From: Azadirachta indica
Lineage: Eukaryota; Streptophyta; Magnoliopsida; Sapindales; Meliaceae
Length of the DNA: 64,000 nt
NCBI GenBank assembly: GCA_022749755.1
Contig: CM040447.1
Coordinates: 5,850,545 to 5,914,544 of the forward strand
Reading direction: 5' to 3'
The notes below the pieces were generated by a model. That model made no database searches. It was not told the origin of the DNA and saw nothing but the letters and a program-made list of their open reading frames with translations. The translations under genes were made by a program, and so were the position numbers. This document shows, piece by piece, positions 13,794-27,330 of the stretch. Each line of letters starts with the position of its first letter. The stretch's first letter is position 1.

Positions 13794-15145
13794 GAGAATT
13801 CATTCATGCATTCAACTCATTTCCAATTCATTGCCAGCCCATTGTTTACATTTTTATGTATGTTTTATCCTTCATTTATGCTCTCAATTTTCCGTCCCTA
13901 TGCAAAGAATCAATGGGTAGGCAATTCATGCAATCAAAAGATAATACATATTTTATTCTCTCTAAAATTTGTTTCGTTTATTGTATTGATTAGTTTTCGT
14001 AATTTTAAAAATACACACCAATATTTTAATTTAATAGTTAACGACATCTGTTTAAACAAAAATTCATAAAAAAAAAAAAAATTATTACATTCTCTTACTA
14101 TTATATATCACCAATCATTTTTCATTGGAGATGATAAAAAAGTTTTAAAAATTTTGTAAAACCATATATTTTCATACTAAATTTACTGCAACGAGTTTTT
14201 AAAACATAGGCGGTATGCTTTTCGGACGCGATTTTTATTAAAACCCTTGTATTAGACTGTGAATTTGAATATAATATTTTTTATCTTATATTTTTTTTAT
14301 TTGCAAGTGAAAATAAAGCAAGTAAAAATAATTTAATTGGGTAGAGTATGTGATTTTAATCCTGATTAGTCAGAGTAAGCAATCTTTACTTTAATTGGTT
14401 ACTTTCTCTTACTATTATACCGATTATTATCCCTAAGTTAAATAAACGTATCATATTACTTCTCTTTTCATTCAGATGCTCAATTAAAAGGAAAACTAGT
14501 AATATAAATCTTACTTAATTATGAGTAATTGTATTTAACTCAAAAACTCGAACTAATTAATTCAATTGATAAAATTTTTCGAAAAAAATACAAGAGAGTT
14601 TGATATGTGAGCTGAGAATATGACATATCATGCACGTACATGTAGGGTTGCGTATATCACATGATTAATATGTCAAGCAGTTGCAGACAAAAAAATATGT
14701 CAGTTCAGACCCAGAATGTTGTTTTGTTTTCATCTCCAATTTTTAAAATTCTTAAAAAAACATCATCAATTTCGAACATTAATATCTTCGTCTCAATTAA
14801 AATTGTAAATAATGAAGAAATGTTCCATGAAATTTGCGAATTGTCTGTACCTTCAGTTTCGATGGTACACATTTCTAGAATGGATCTCTGGTTCTGGTCA
14901 ATCAACACATTTATCACAGAAAAAACATAAAAATTGCGATTAATTCTAAGAAGAAATTAAAATATCAAATCCCCAGAAGAAATGAAATGAATTCTGTGCT
15001 TGTATTTCATTGACTAACAAAATTTTCTTTGATTTACAAAAACGAGAAAAAGAGAGAGAGAAAAAATTGATATCATTCTCCCTTTAAAATTATCGTCTAA
15101 ACATCCCAATTTTTTTTTTTTTTAAAAGATTTGATTTGATGATAA

Positions 15146-16381
15146 TCAAAAGGGCATGATATGAGTTGTTTTAGTATCGTAACTGGAAAGACAAGATTTG
15201 TAATTAACCCTAAAAATTTTCAGCAAATCGGCGCTCATTTGACGTACGGCCGGCGAGCAATTGCTCTGCATCAGCAGCAAAATCTTCGTCAAACCGTTGC
15301 CACTCGTCACCGCTTCCTGCGCCGTTTGTTCCCGGAACAAATAACACACGCTCCAGAGTATCGTCACCGCGTGCTCCGTCGCAGCGCTCGATACTTTCAG
15401 CATCTTCTGAACGACGCCGTGTAGCAAAGCCGAGTCTTGGCATATCTCCATTCTGCCTTGTTTGCTAGAAGACATGGTCTCTATGAGTTTCAACACCTTT
15501 TCCGTCGTCGAAACGCTGGCGTTTCGATCCGTTATCAGTTTTCTCAGATGTGAGATTACTTTATGAGATGTTATCAACTTCGTTTTCACGCGTTTTGACG
15601 ATGAAATCGCGATTAGACACGATAAACTCGCTTCGATCAGCGTCCTGTCAGCGTCCGAATTCAGTGATTTCATGATTTCGGCTAACAATCCGTCCTTCTC
15701 GGCGATTAATGCCTTTGATTCGGCGTCTACGGCGATGAATTCCAAAATTCTAAGAGATTCAATTATTGAATCCACGTTGTCTTGCTGTTTTACAACAAGA
15801 ACGAGCGAATTCAAACAATCTTGATCACGTTGTTTCAATATCAAATTCATCAACTGTTGCTGATCTTCAAATTTGTTCAAAATCAAGTCCAGAATCCTAA
15901 TTACTTGCCTTAATATATTCACATCTTTAACATTCCTGAGAATTTCAACGAGCATCACCACTAACCCGTCGAATTTCGCCAGAAACTTCTTGTTCTCATC
16001 AGATTCTTTAGCGAAAGCCATAATTTTCGATAAATTTTCCGATAAATCCTCATTCTTAATGTCAGTGACTCTGATGATGTCTTTAACCTGATCCTGAGTG
16101 AGTACTGAGTTAGTTGACTCGGTCGAGTCGACTCGCTGCTGTACAGAGTCGGACCAGATCTGGATAAGGCGCTGTAAGGTACGGTTAGGAACAAACTCCT
16201 TGCTCTGTAAGACCTGCATCGTCGCCGGACACGTGTTGTTGCCGCTGTCTAACCACCGTTGGATGCTGGCTCGGTCATAGGTAACCCCTGTACAAAGACT
16301 CACAGGTGATTTCATCACGTCTAGTGATATTGGACACCTGAAGAAACTCGGAATCGTAATGCACAAATCATCTCTAACCAT
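15146..16381 (-). CDS. U-box E3 ubiquitin ligase, PUB27/28/29-like (411 aa, single exon)
   Basis: Intact intronless ORF of 411 residues. The frame is open 47 codons further upstream, but the start at 16381 ([20 protein letters not shown]) fits the family, where the U-box begins about ten residues in. The U-box spans roughly residues 10-82 with [21 protein letters not shown] and NNTCPATMQ; the rest is an alpha-helical ARM-like region (about 90-400) without strong repeats. The family uses the U-box to recruit E2 enzymes and ubiquitinates substrates in the cytosol or at membranes; related plant ligases act in immune and stress signalling. The wording of the U-box is closest, from memory, to Arabidopsis PUB27/28/29 (CMPG2 group) rather than PUB22/23. 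Base composition is clearly more GC-rich than the flanks. Next to an IDA-like gene 12 kb away, which repeats an Arabidopsis arrangement. Substrate unknown. Confidence 0.93.
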   Translation of the reverse strand: MVRDDLCITIPSFFRCPISLDVMKSPVSLCTGVTYDRASIQRWLDSGNNTCPATMQVLQSKEFVPNRTLQRLIQIWSDSVQQRVDSTESTNSVLTQDQVKDIIRVTDIKNEDLSENLSKIMAFAKESDENKKFLAKFDGLVVMLVEILRNVKDVNILRQVIRILDLILNKFEDQQQLMNLILKQRDQDCLNSLVLVVKQQDNVDSIIESLRILEFIAVDAESKALIAEKDGLLAEIMKSLNSDADRTLIEASLSCLIAISSSKRVKTKLITSHKVISHLRKLITDRNASVSTTEKVLKLIETMSSSKQGRMEICQDSALLHGVVQKMLKVSSAATEHAVTILWSVCYLFREQTAQEAVTSGNGLTKILLLMQSNCSPAVRQMSADLLKIFRVNYKSCLSSYDTKTTHIMPF

Positions 16382-16516
16382 TTTTTCTTTTCTCTGTTTG
16401 GGGAAGATATAAAATTCGGCTAGAAAGTGAGGGAAAATTGAAAGGAAGCCAAAGGAAAACCAGAAACTGGAGGCTGGAAGAGAGTGGAGGGGTGGGTTTA
16501 AAGAAGAGAGAGAAAG

Positions 16517-16621
16517 AGTCAAAGGTATGCTGACGTCACCAATTTCTTTTTAAAAAAAATAAATAAAATTAATTTATAATATTCTCTCTCTTTCTCAAGC
16601 ACATTGGTGGTCTTTGGTCAA
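16517..16621 (-). promoter_or_regulatory. Upstream region of the U-box gene: two W-boxes, TGACGTCA site, candidate TATA box
   Basis: Read on the minus strand, TTGACT lies at 16517-16522 and TTGACC at 16616-16621; both are WRKY W-box cores. A palindromic TGACGTCA (TGA/bZIP-type site) lies at 16531-16538 and TATAAAT at 16572-16578. If that TATA is used, transcription starts near 16545, giving a leader of about 165 bases. W-boxes are known to drive elicitor response in CMPG-type U-box genes, so stress induction is a reasonable inference; the sites alone do not prove it. Confidence 0.45.
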
Positions 16622-17206
16622 AGTGTGGACTTCGCTTGAGTTTAGGCAACACCCAGCGCGTGTAGTTTTCGCTTTACGTAATCAGATCAGAACCGTGGGA
16701 TCATCAAAAAAGCGAGTGGGGGTGATGAGAAAACGGACGGTGGGAATATGAGGGGTAACGGGGAGTGGAAACACGTTAAATAATAATAAATGCGCATAAA
16801 GAGGAAGGTGGGGCCCAAGCAGCAATGAGAGAAAGATGGCGGGGTTGGGGGTGAAGGAGTGGGGACCACAGCGGGTTCGGTTGGTCGGTTTGGTTACATC
16901 ACTTGTACGCTGATGGGAAGACCTTTGATTTGTGGAAGGTGCTCTATTTCCCATTTATCCCAAATCGTAAAATATTTGGTATTTTTATTTATCTATACAT
17001 ATTTTTAATTTTAATTTTAATTATTGGGATTGGGGAGTGTAGCGGGGTTATTCCCACTTCCCAGTTTCGCTTTTTGATATTTCCACTCCTTTTTTGTCCG
17101 TTTCTTCTACTTACCACCTTTTCGAACCTTAGAAAGGTTCGGGTAGCAAGGGTGAAAGCATGATAAAATATTAGGAATAATTATGAAGCACGTGTGGAAC
17201 CCAGAA

Positions 17207-17208
<2 letters not shown>

Positions 17209-17274
<66 letters not shown>
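17209..17274. repeat. (TAA)n microsatellite, ~22 units
   Basis: Uninterrupted TAA trinucleotide run upstream of the U-box gene, about 20 bases from a CACGTG G-box (17190-17195 region). Confidence 0.97.
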
Positions 17275-17275
<1 letters not shown>

Positions 17276-20200
17276 TGCAATTGATATCATCGCTACAGAA
17301 GATTTATGGAGAAAATTAGCTGAGCGTGCGTGCGTCGGCGTTGCATCCTGAACATGAAGCAACGATGATTATAACAGAAGAAGAACACATCATTGACTGC
17401 ACCGAAAGCAGGTACTATTGCACCTATCCTTTCAATTAGGCTTTTTGTTTTATTTAATTTGTTCCTAATTTTGATGATCTATTTATCAAGGTTAATTAAT
17501 TAATTGACATCATCATTTTTATTTTAACTTTGCTTAATCTTGTCTACTTCTTTCATTTTTTACCCTAAAATGATTCACCAGATTAGATCATATAAATATA
17601 TGCTTTTGATATATTTTTTACATTGTTTATATTTATTTTATAAATTATTATATCTATATACTTTTAACGATTAAAATTAAATATAATATATGTATTAATT
17701 ATTTATATTAAATTTAATCTCAATATTAAATGAATCTAAATATAATGATTTATACATAGTATAATAATAGATATAAATTTACGAGGCTAGTAATTCATTC
17801 CTATGTATATACTTTTAATATATATTGTTTATTTGATTTATTTTTTATTTTATGGTAAAATATAAAGATTAGAAAATGAATTTATCAATGGGAATGAATA
17901 AATGAGTGATGTAGTATAATTTCAAATATCTTTTATAAACTATTATAAGTGTTGTTTACACAAATTTTAGCATATTACTAAACTGGTGTTATGTATATAT
18001 TAGACACTAATTAAATTTGATAATTTTTAATTTATTTAATAATAAACTTTAATGCCAAGTGTATAAAGCATTAATCCAATGATAAGATATAGCTTAAGTT
18101 TAGCATTTACTCTAAAATTACAAATACTATTTGTTATTATAGATAATGATAGCCTCAAAAACGACATCCCTCTCAAACCAAATGTCAATAATTTGCTATA
18201 ATTTTTTCCCATAATTATTATTATTGCCTTTTATTTTTTAAAAAAATTGTAGTATCATATACAAAAATTAAATAGATTAGATTATGAAAAAGGAAATAGC
18301 AAGAAAGAAGAGGCCAAAAATAAATATCATCAAAATCAATCAAATACGTAGATTTATAAGTTGCATGATAAAGACACGAGTTACGTATTTTAATTAATAA
18401 ATAACTTAACGGCGTATGATTTGTGATTGATTGTCTGTTTAGATAACAAATTGAATTAATTAATTAATACGAGAATTATTCGAAAGTCAATTTCAAAACC
18501 TAACACTAAAGTCCAAAGTTGATAGTTGGGTTCTATACGGCAATTTAATTTAACTATTTTCAAAGTCAAATTTGGAAAATATTTCTAACTTCATTTTAGA
18601 AGCATAAGTCGAATTTGGAAATTATTTCCAACTTCAATTTAAAGACAACAAGTTTCCTTCGTAGACATTTTGAGACTAATACCTATTACTTTATATTAGT
18701 TTACTCCATTTGGGTAATCAATTTTTCTATTCTTACAATTGATCATAAATTCAATTAATTTTGGCTATCACTCAATTTACAAAATTCGGTTTGATTGCCA
18801 TATAAGTTGTATTGATATTGATTTAGTATCTAATATTAATTAAACTATTTACTAATAGTCTAATGATATAGGGTTTATCTTATTTTTCTTTTCACAGAGT
18901 GAAAGAGTTCTAATTTTTTTAATTGTATTGAAACAGATTTTTTCCAAATTAAACCCAAATGTTTGTGAGTAACGCCAAATTTATTATACTTTACGCGATT
19001 TCTTTATATACAATATGTTATACGAACTTCATAAACTAGAAGCAATTAGTAATTTTTTTTGTAAAAATGTCTACTAATGTGTACAAAAAAATATGTTATG
19101 AAAACTTTGCTTTAAAATTGCCGTACCAAATAGAGGCCAAATAATTTACGGTATACAAAATCATTTAGAAAGGACATATTAGTTGAGGAGTCACTGTTGC
19201 TATTTCCCTACAAATATTAAGAAACAAAATAGAAATGTTAGTATACAAAAATATTATGAATTTGATGTTCAATGAACAATTGCAATTGGTCAAAAATTTG
19301 GAAAATAAAATTGGGTTCTAGATTGTGGGAGTAGTTCTCAAAATCAAATTGGAGAGAGTTTTCAATATAGGATCACATTGTTGACTTCTCTTCCTTTTCA
19401 TATTGGCAAATATGACCAAATCATGTTTTAAATGAAGAAAAGTTAGGGTTACATTGACAATGATATTATGTTTAATCACATCTTTCTTATGTTATATGTT
19501 ATTAGAAGATAGATATATGAATACTTTGGTTTACTCAATTTGATAATATATGCTTATTGACCACACATAAAATAAAAATAACGTGACAAAAAATTAGTAA
19601 CTTATGTATCTTGGTCTCCGTATACTTAATTATAATAATATTTTTCTTTTGGGGTAGTTCTAGAATTTAAGTTTGGGGACTAAAATATTAGAATAGAAAA
19701 ATTTGAGATTTTGAAGTATAAAGAGCCTTATAAATTTAGAATTAAAATGTTAAATATAAATTTAAGCTAATTGACCATTAGATGTTACCATATATAACTA
19801 TTGTATGCTATATCCATGAAAAGTGGGGTTTTTCAACTAATTTATGGGTTATTCCCACTTTATGTTGATATTACTTAAATGATATTTAAGCAATTCAACA
19901 ATTTAAATGTAATAATTGTATCATAAAATCGATACATTTCAACCTTACCCTTTATTGTAATTATTAAAAAGATATATATGGAGTAAAATAATACTTTTAC
20001 AAAAGACAAAATTAGTTATACTTATAAAAAATTCTCTTAGGCTTGGGTATCATATTTTACCCAAAAAGCAATTAGCTTGTTAGATTAGATTTCTAACAGA
20101 ATGAGATTAGTTTGGGAAATGTTGCCTTCTAAGGCCTAATGTTTTGAAGCAAGCATTAATTGAGAAGATGATGAAAATGTAGCTTGTAAGACACTATCAA

Positions 20201-21070
20201 AGAATTAAAGTTGATGATGATTTATGATAATGCATTAAACCACCACATGCTTTGCAAATTATTGTTTACCAAAATTGCTTGTATTGGATGTAGAATTTTC
20301 CATATAGGACAATCGATAACAACTAATTTGGTATGTATTTTTGGTAGACTATTATTGCACTTAATTATGTTGATATTAGTTGTTGTGTCTTACAAGTATA
20401 ATAGCATGAATTGTTTTTTTTTTTTCCTTTATCTTTTATTAGTTATAACATTCAAATGAGATGGATAGAAATGTGTTTTAAAATTAAAAACTTGATTAAT
20501 CTTTCAAAATAAATATAAGAAGAAATGTGATATCTGAATCGACTGAAGAAGAGTGAAGAAATGACTACTCTTATGGATCCAGCTCTCGAAAAATCTATTT
20601 CGTCAAATTACATAAAAGTAAAAAATGTTTTTATTTGATAACATTTTTTATATAAAATCTTTATCACAATTAGACAGATATTATAAAAATTTAAGAAAAA
20701 CATATCAAATCTTTTTTTTTTAAATTTTAACGAACACTGCAAGAGAAATTACAAAAAAAATTTTAGTTAATTAATTATGCAAAATTCATTGTAAAATGTA
20801 AAAAAATGATTTTCTTTTGAAAAAGAAATTGGAAAATAACCAAACGAGAACCTATTCAATATAGAGCGAGCGGGCATATGTTATAATGTAAGTGGGCTCG
20901 ATTGGTTTAATGGGGCCGATTCGTGGGCTCAGCAAAAGGAATCATCAGGTGTGGTCAACCCGAACTTTAATCAGGTGGACTGTAGGGAGAAGTGGTCCCA
21001 TCCTTTAGTATGACAATCGAGACCTGGCCCTTGTTTTGAGTCAAATAGTCAAACACAGAGCAAAAACAAA

Positions 21071-21095
21071 GCTGTAAAGCTTAAGACTTTACAGC
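21071..21095. repeat. Perfect 9-bp hairpin in a GC-richer stretch
   Basis: GCTGTAAAG and CTTTACAGC flank a 7-base loop, with near-matching continuation outside. The surrounding 20860-21130 is unusually GC-rich for this intergenic region but holds no recognisable gene. Confidence 0.6.
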
Positions 21096-22457
21096 CTTAG
21101 CCTTGTTGTACCGCACCGTACTACATCTACATTCATCATCATTTATTTTACCTTTTTGCCCTTCTGGCCTACCATATTTTTGTAATGTAAAATATCAAAT
21201 TGCGAATACGATGAATCGAATCTCACAATTTAATCCATTCAATTATGAATTTAATTTTATAGAATTTTCTCATAAGATTTTAATAGATAAATTTTATGTG
21301 ATCATAATTTTTTTTTAAAAAAAAAAATAGAATGAAACAAAATCATTGAAAAAGAAAATTAAATATAGTTGATGTACCTAGAGTTTTTAGGATGACGGAT
21401 GAATAGTTAAGAATAGTGTTTTGGTATGATGTATAATCAGATTTAGAATCAGAATCAGAATCAGATTGCAGAGTCAAAATGTCAAATCAACGGCTGCAAC
21501 CACTGTTTACATATAATTAACCTAGGGTCTATTACATCAAATCAAATAATTTTCCCTACAGGAAAATACAAGAGACTGTCAATCACATTGCAGCAAAATC
21601 AGAATTACTGTATGCCAATGTATAGGCCTCCATCAATCAATTGAGGAGAATGGGAAACGTCAAATTTTGTACATGGGATTTGATCGATTGCTTTATCAAC
21701 AATTCAAAATGCAAATAATATAAATAAAAATAAATAATTTAATACATTTACTTCATTACTTGCAATTAGAATTGCACCAATTTTATAACTCCCTTCTTTC
21801 TAAGTTTATTTTAAATTTCTATTAGAAAAAATTTTTAATTTAATTATAGAAAATTCGCTGCAACGCTATTACAAAAATTTTAAAATTCAAAAAATAGGTA
21901 TTTACTATTCAATTACTAATTAGTAATTTTAAAAAATAATTAATTGCGATAAAAATATATCAAACGCAACTAACCATCTTATAGGTTGAAGAATAAAGGT
22001 TTAAATCCTATAATATATAAGCAGAACTTCTTCCCTTGTATAAGAACAAAAATATCATCAAATATATGAATAAATTTTACGCGTGTACTATAACAATAGT
22101 TATCTAAATTTTTCACTGTAAGCAGAATTTTGATGTATATAATATATATATATATCAATCTTGAAGTAATTTTTTTTTTTTTTTTGTAGTAAATAATTGA
22201 CAGGATCAATTAATAAATTTTTTTATGTAATATAAAAATTCTTTGAGATGAATTTCAACTCATATAAAAATCAAAAGATGACATTTGATTTATATTATAG
22301 CATAAATTTTTTTAAATACTTCTATGCCTAAAAGGAAAGAGTTTAATTTAATAATAAATCATATATATAGTAAATATTTATATAAATACAATAAATTCAT
22401 ATTTATTATTTAGTACTATTAACTTTTATCATGTGTTTTTTTAATACACACGTAAAT

Positions 22458-22537
22458 AAAACCTTACTATGAACTATTGAAATGCGTAATGAAAACCTTA
22501 CTATGAACTATTGAAATGCGTAATGAAAACCTTACTA
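22458..22537. repeat. 34-bp tandem duplication, 2.35 copies
   Basis: The unit starting AAAACCTTACTATGAACT at 22458 repeats exactly at 22492 and begins again at 22526. Confidence 0.9.
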
Positions 22538-23003
22538 GTTATATAATAATGCTTTCGATAAAAAGAAAAGCATGCAATTTCAAAAAGATATTGAATATGA
22601 CATTGAATGGGGTAGTCTTTCCTTTCCTTTTATCCACTTGATGTGAAAGTAGAGATTGTGTGATTATTACCGAGATTAAGATAGTTAATTACTTACTTTA
22701 AATTTGGTGTTTACCCGCATTAATTAGCAATCATGATTGTTAATTACTGAAAGTGTTGATTTGTCACATCAAACATATATTTATAGTCATATATGAATAC
22801 TAAACCAAGATTAATTTGAATTTGAATTTTGTTTTTGTCCCCATCTTCACGCTTCACATTTTCTGAATTTTATACCATCGCAAAGTTTTACAAATTATTT
22901 TCTTTAGCTTTACCTATATTTGACTACAAAGAAAAATGAGTAAAAAATTCATTCTATAGAGAATAAACTACAGTTTATGTTATATTAATAAGTAGTAGAA
23001 TAA

Positions 23004-23228
23004 GTTATCTTAATAATTTAATACTGAAGTATTTATTAAGAGGAGGAGTTTGAGTCCTCGTAATCTATTGTGATAGGTTTTTTCAAAATTAGAGGTCAAT
23101 TTTGCTTAAATTAGGTTTATACTTGTACAACTAACGTTAGATTTGGAATAATTTTAACTCTTGACTCTCAGTAGATTTCAGTATAAATATTTATAGATTA
23201 TATATATAATTGTATAACATTAACAAAA
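23004..23228 (+). mobile_element. tRNA-derived SINE with a perfect 17-bp target-site duplication
   Basis: The exact string AATAAGTAGTAGAATAA occurs at 22987-23003 and 23229-23245, bracketing 225 bases. Inside, GGAGTTTGAGTCCTC (about 23043-23057) is a good RNA polymerase III B-box; the A-box is degenerate. The right end is A-rich (AACATTAACAAAA). Perfect long duplications plus a B-box are diagnostic of LINE-mobilised SINEs. Confidence 0.72.
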
Positions 23229-23446
23229 AATAAGTAGTAGAATAATAAAAACTTACAAGCTAAAATATGTTATCTAGTTAGAAGAACTTGAAATATATAT
23301 TCTGATCAATCTAACTCTCACTAATAATATAGAATGTGATAATTTTATTGGTCACATATTTAAATTATGTCATTCTATTTATTTATTATTTTTTTTTATC
23401 TAAACATGGCTCCTTTGATATATTTTATAATAATCTTTAACATGAG

Positions 23447-23716
23447 TAGGGGCGGTGCTAGAACTAGATAATTAGGGGAGCCAAAAGGGTGTGGAAGAGC
23501 CAAAATAGTTAAAAAATAAAGTTAATGGGATAATATTTTTAAAATAACTAATAAATTAAGAGGTTAAGTAACAATGTCTCAAAATATAACTACGTATAAA
23601 TTAAAAAAATGAGTTCAAAAATATAAATATTTATAATAAAAAATTAAAAAAAAAATTTGTTGGGCTTGGGGGATGGGGGTCAGAGCCCCTTAGGTCTTAT
23701 AAACGCTCCACCACTG
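23447..23716. mobile_element. hAT-type MITE, 270 bp
   Basis: The left end is TAGGGGCGGTGC and the inward-read right end CAGTGGTGGAGC (8 of 12). Flanking octamers AACATGAG (23439-23446) and AACATGGG (23717-23724) agree in 7 of 8. The GC-rich ends and AT-rich core are the usual look of this class. Confidence 0.75.
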
Positions 23717-25979
23717 AACATGGGTACGGTATATTCTACAAATTTTTTTCTAATATTTTCATTATAATTTCTAACTTCTTTTTCATTCTCTATAATCTCA
23801 TTAAAGTTTACCATGTTTTCATTTTATATTTTTACAAATTTAGAATTATAAGAAAAGGGCTAAAAAAATTTATAAAATGAAAGAGTTAGAAATTATAATC
23901 AAAGAATAAAAAATTTTAAAAAATTATAAAATACAACCTCGAGCAATATAGGGTGCCCATAATAAAAGAGTGGGGGTCCTCAAAATCTTCTATGAAGAAA
24001 TAAATGTAGGGATTTAAAGATCATCATCAAAAGCTAAAAAGGAAGAAGAAACATCAAACATGTGAAGCAACAGGTTGTAAAATTTTAACTTTTACTTGCT
24101 ACAAACATAACATAGAATGAATGTGAGGGGTCCAATTCAATCCAAAATTATTATTATAACTTTCACATCAATGGGACAATATCAATTGACTACGTAGATT
24201 TTTCATTTTTCATATATATTTTCAATCAACATCCAATCTAATCTCACGGTCAACTATTTTTTTATATTGTTATTTTAGTTTTAAAACTCTTTTATAACAA
24301 ATTTGATTTTCTATCTAATCAACTCTTTTTTGTAACATAGTTGTTAATTTTTTTTATTTGATTAATTTTCTAGTTATGTCCAAATTTATAAGAAAATAAA
24401 TTAACATTTGCCTAATTTTAACTTCAAACCATTTATGTTGCAAAATTATAAAAAATTATGAGTATATTTATTATTTGGTAATATTTTTATAAAATAGCAA
24501 AATGATGTTGAAAAAAAAAAGGTATTTAGTTTGTTAGAGATTATTTTCTAGATAAAAAATAATTATTGATAATTACAATTTTTAAAAATTGGTAATTTTT
24601 TTGTGGTTTTGGTAAAGAAGTTAAAGTTAATTTTAAAAACGCATTTTAAAAAACTGAAAAACAACAAAAGAATTTTTTAATGTTTTTAGTTCAAATTTAA
24701 AAATAATATTTTTTATATTTGAGAACGAATTTCACAAAACATGCAACCAAATATATTTTTGTATAATTTTTTATTTTTAAAATGAAATAGTTTTTAAAAA
24801 TATAACCAAAACTGGCTCTTATATTTTGGTTATTAGTATCATTTTTCTTTCTCTTTGCTTTTGCTTATTTAAATAAAATATTAGTACACATAGTTTACTA
24901 AAATAAGAGAATTTTTTAAAATTAAATATGTCAATTTTAATAAAATCATAATAAATTTATATTTTGATGTTTAAAATTTTCTTTTCTAATTAACACTATG
25001 ATAAAATTTTATTAAATAAACTGTAATATATACTAATTTAGTTTCAAATTCTCTTGCGAAGAAAAAAAGAGAGAAAAGAAATACACCTAATTTGGCGATA
25101 CAATAAATTTTATCTCTCCAAATAGACAAAATGTCCCAACCACACAAGGTAAAAATAAAATAAAATGAAATGAAAACATAGAAGAAGATAAACAATATTT
25201 TGTGGTTTCTTATTATTTCTAATAAAGTATAATTTTTTAATCATTGGAGGAAAAAAAAAAAAAAAACCCAACAACCTTTCTGTTTGCATATATAAATGTC
25301 TTCAACATTCATTAATATTAACCTTTTTTCCTTCAAACTTACTTGTCCTAGTAGTGAAGCATGCAAGCATCAACTTCCTTATAAAGTTAAACAATGTAAA
25401 TAGAAAACACAGAGTGACACTTCATTTAATGTTACCAAAATTTATCAATCAATCTATCTACTTCTTTGACATATGGGATACATGTATAGTACAATTCTAT
25501 AATTTTAAAATTTATTATTAAAATTTTTTAAAGTTTAAAAAAATTAATAAGTATGTCACTTAATTCTGCATTAGATGGTCATGAACATATGTTCTCATCA
25601 TAATGGCATGTATTTGAGTCTTTCCAAAAGTAAGGTTTTTCCCATTTAAAATGAAGTTTTTCAATACATATATAACTAGGTTTTTTCTTAATTTGAGAGT
25701 CGAGATCACACAATAGAATATGAGATTTTCAATACATTTATAGATAGGTTTTCTTTTAATTTGAAGGTAGATATGGTATTATACAGTAAGTTTTTCTTTG
25801 ATTTAAAAATAGACAACGTATCACATGCATGTAAAGATTATAGTGCATTACAAATATTTGTATGTATAAATTTTAAATGTAATGTTAGTAGATTGTATTC
25901 TCAACGTCGATGAATGTTGAATGAAGATAATAGAAATGGGGGGTCTAAGATTGAAGTACAAGAAGAATTTAACACAAAA

Positions 25980-27330
25980 GGAGGTCAAAAAATTTAAGGG
26001 TAGAAGGCAAGCAGGTTAATAGAGAGGCTCAGCTCAGGCTAAGGCTCACGCTCTTAGGTCTTTTCAGAGGGAAGGGTGTTTCTGACAGTCCATTCTTAAG
26101 TCTCTTGTGTTTGGAGCTAGCTGGAATTAAGTGTTCGTTCAGAGGAGAATTTCAGTTTGGTGTCTTTAATGTATTTCACCAAACAACACTTCAACAGTAT
26201 TCTTAAAAATTTTCTGATGTTTTATAATGTGTTAATGAAAATCTTTTTACATTAATCTAAAGGGGTTAAGGGTAATTAAAATTTTTTATAAAATCTAATT
26301 AATTAAAACGATGCCATTTTGTGAGTGTTAAAAGTTTCAACTTAAAATTTAAAATATTCAAACAATTGGTTATTTATTATACATAAAGAATGTATGTATA
26401 TTTTAAAAAAATTTTTAATTTTAAAAAATATAATGAAAAATTAGATATTTCAATGAATAATTAGAGGGATAAACTTACATGAGTAAAAAATTATAAGAAA
26501 AGAATTAGATAAAATAAAAAAAAAATTGTATGATACGGTCATAGGTAATATGATGTAACCTACATTTATAATATTTAACACAAAGTTGAAGGAATTAGAA
26601 ATTGAATTTTAAGAGCAATAAATGAGGTATGACCGATTCAAAGACTCCGAAGATCATTGAACGATGGAGGGGATTTGAGGTGAGATGAGGAGACTAGACA
26701 AGACTATGCACAAGCAGCCATGAAATCAGCTTCTCTTTCCATCTGTATTTGTTTGTTTCTCGAGAAAAGAGAAAACAGTAACTCTGGTAAAGTAAAAAAC
26801 ACTGTAGCTAGCTACAAGATTGAGGCCATTGAGAAAGAGAAAGAAAGAGAAATCCGTACTTGGTAATATATATACAAACAGAATAACTGAAATGACTACT
26901 ACTGACTTTGTATCTGTAATCTCTATGTGAAAAAAAATTAAATAAAAAAGGAAAAGTTGATGGGGGGAATTTTGTTTATTTACTATTGCTTTATTGCTGC
27001 ACTTTTATTGTTCATAGCTTGAGCATTCTGCAAGCAACATCCCTAAAATTAGGGCTTGAAGTAAGGTTACTATAGCACTCACTGTGTATAATATTAATAT
27101 TATATACATAGAAATGGATAGGGTATTGAAGATTGTATTGTGTGTAATCCTGAGTGAGACCGGAGTTGAGTTGATTTCTTTCTGGTTTTTATACCAAAAG
27201 GGTTAGAAAACAAGAGAGTATATTTGGTATAGAAATATGTATGTTTGGTTGAAAACCTAAGCCAACATGTATGCATATTTGTGATTTGAGTTCTTAGACT
27301 TGAAATCTTAAAGGGTTATTCGGGATTGTT
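25980..27330. other. Non-coding stretch with two GC-richer islands upstream of the IDA-like gene
   Basis: 25980-26190 and 26620-27330 differ from their AT-rich surroundings in composition and complexity (for example GAGGCTCAGCTCAGGCTAAG, GTAGCTAGCTACAAGATTG). They contain no long ORF, and I found no match to the conserved microRNA families I know. They could be conserved non-coding sequence, a non-coding transcript or an old element. Confidence 0.35.

Larger units (their letters stand above)
17280..22980. other. Gene-free AT-rich DNA
   Basis: No ORF with family resemblance. 20860-21130 and 21360-21680 are less AT-rich than the rest and might be old transposon or conserved non-coding sequence; I cannot tell which. 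Confidence 0.5.

Noticed and set aside
13681..14069. Overlapping 79- and 121-residue frames with poly-Ile or poly-Tyr
   Set aside because: Both are produced by the ATT microsatellite; no family resemblance outside it.
14661..14930. Frames of 89 (plus) and 70 (minus) residues covering the same bases
   Set aside because: Neither reads like a known domain; open on both strands, no promoter or splice context. Possibly an old coding relic, but unsupported.
15161..16280. Several antisense or shifted frames of 60-87 residues
   Set aside because: Shadows of the GC-richer U-box gene.
17171..17362. Minus-strand frame ending in poly-Ile
   Set aside because: Extends into the TAA microsatellite.
25564..25585. 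TTAGATGGTCATGAACATATG, similar to miR827
   Set aside because: Several mismatches and no complementary arm nearby.
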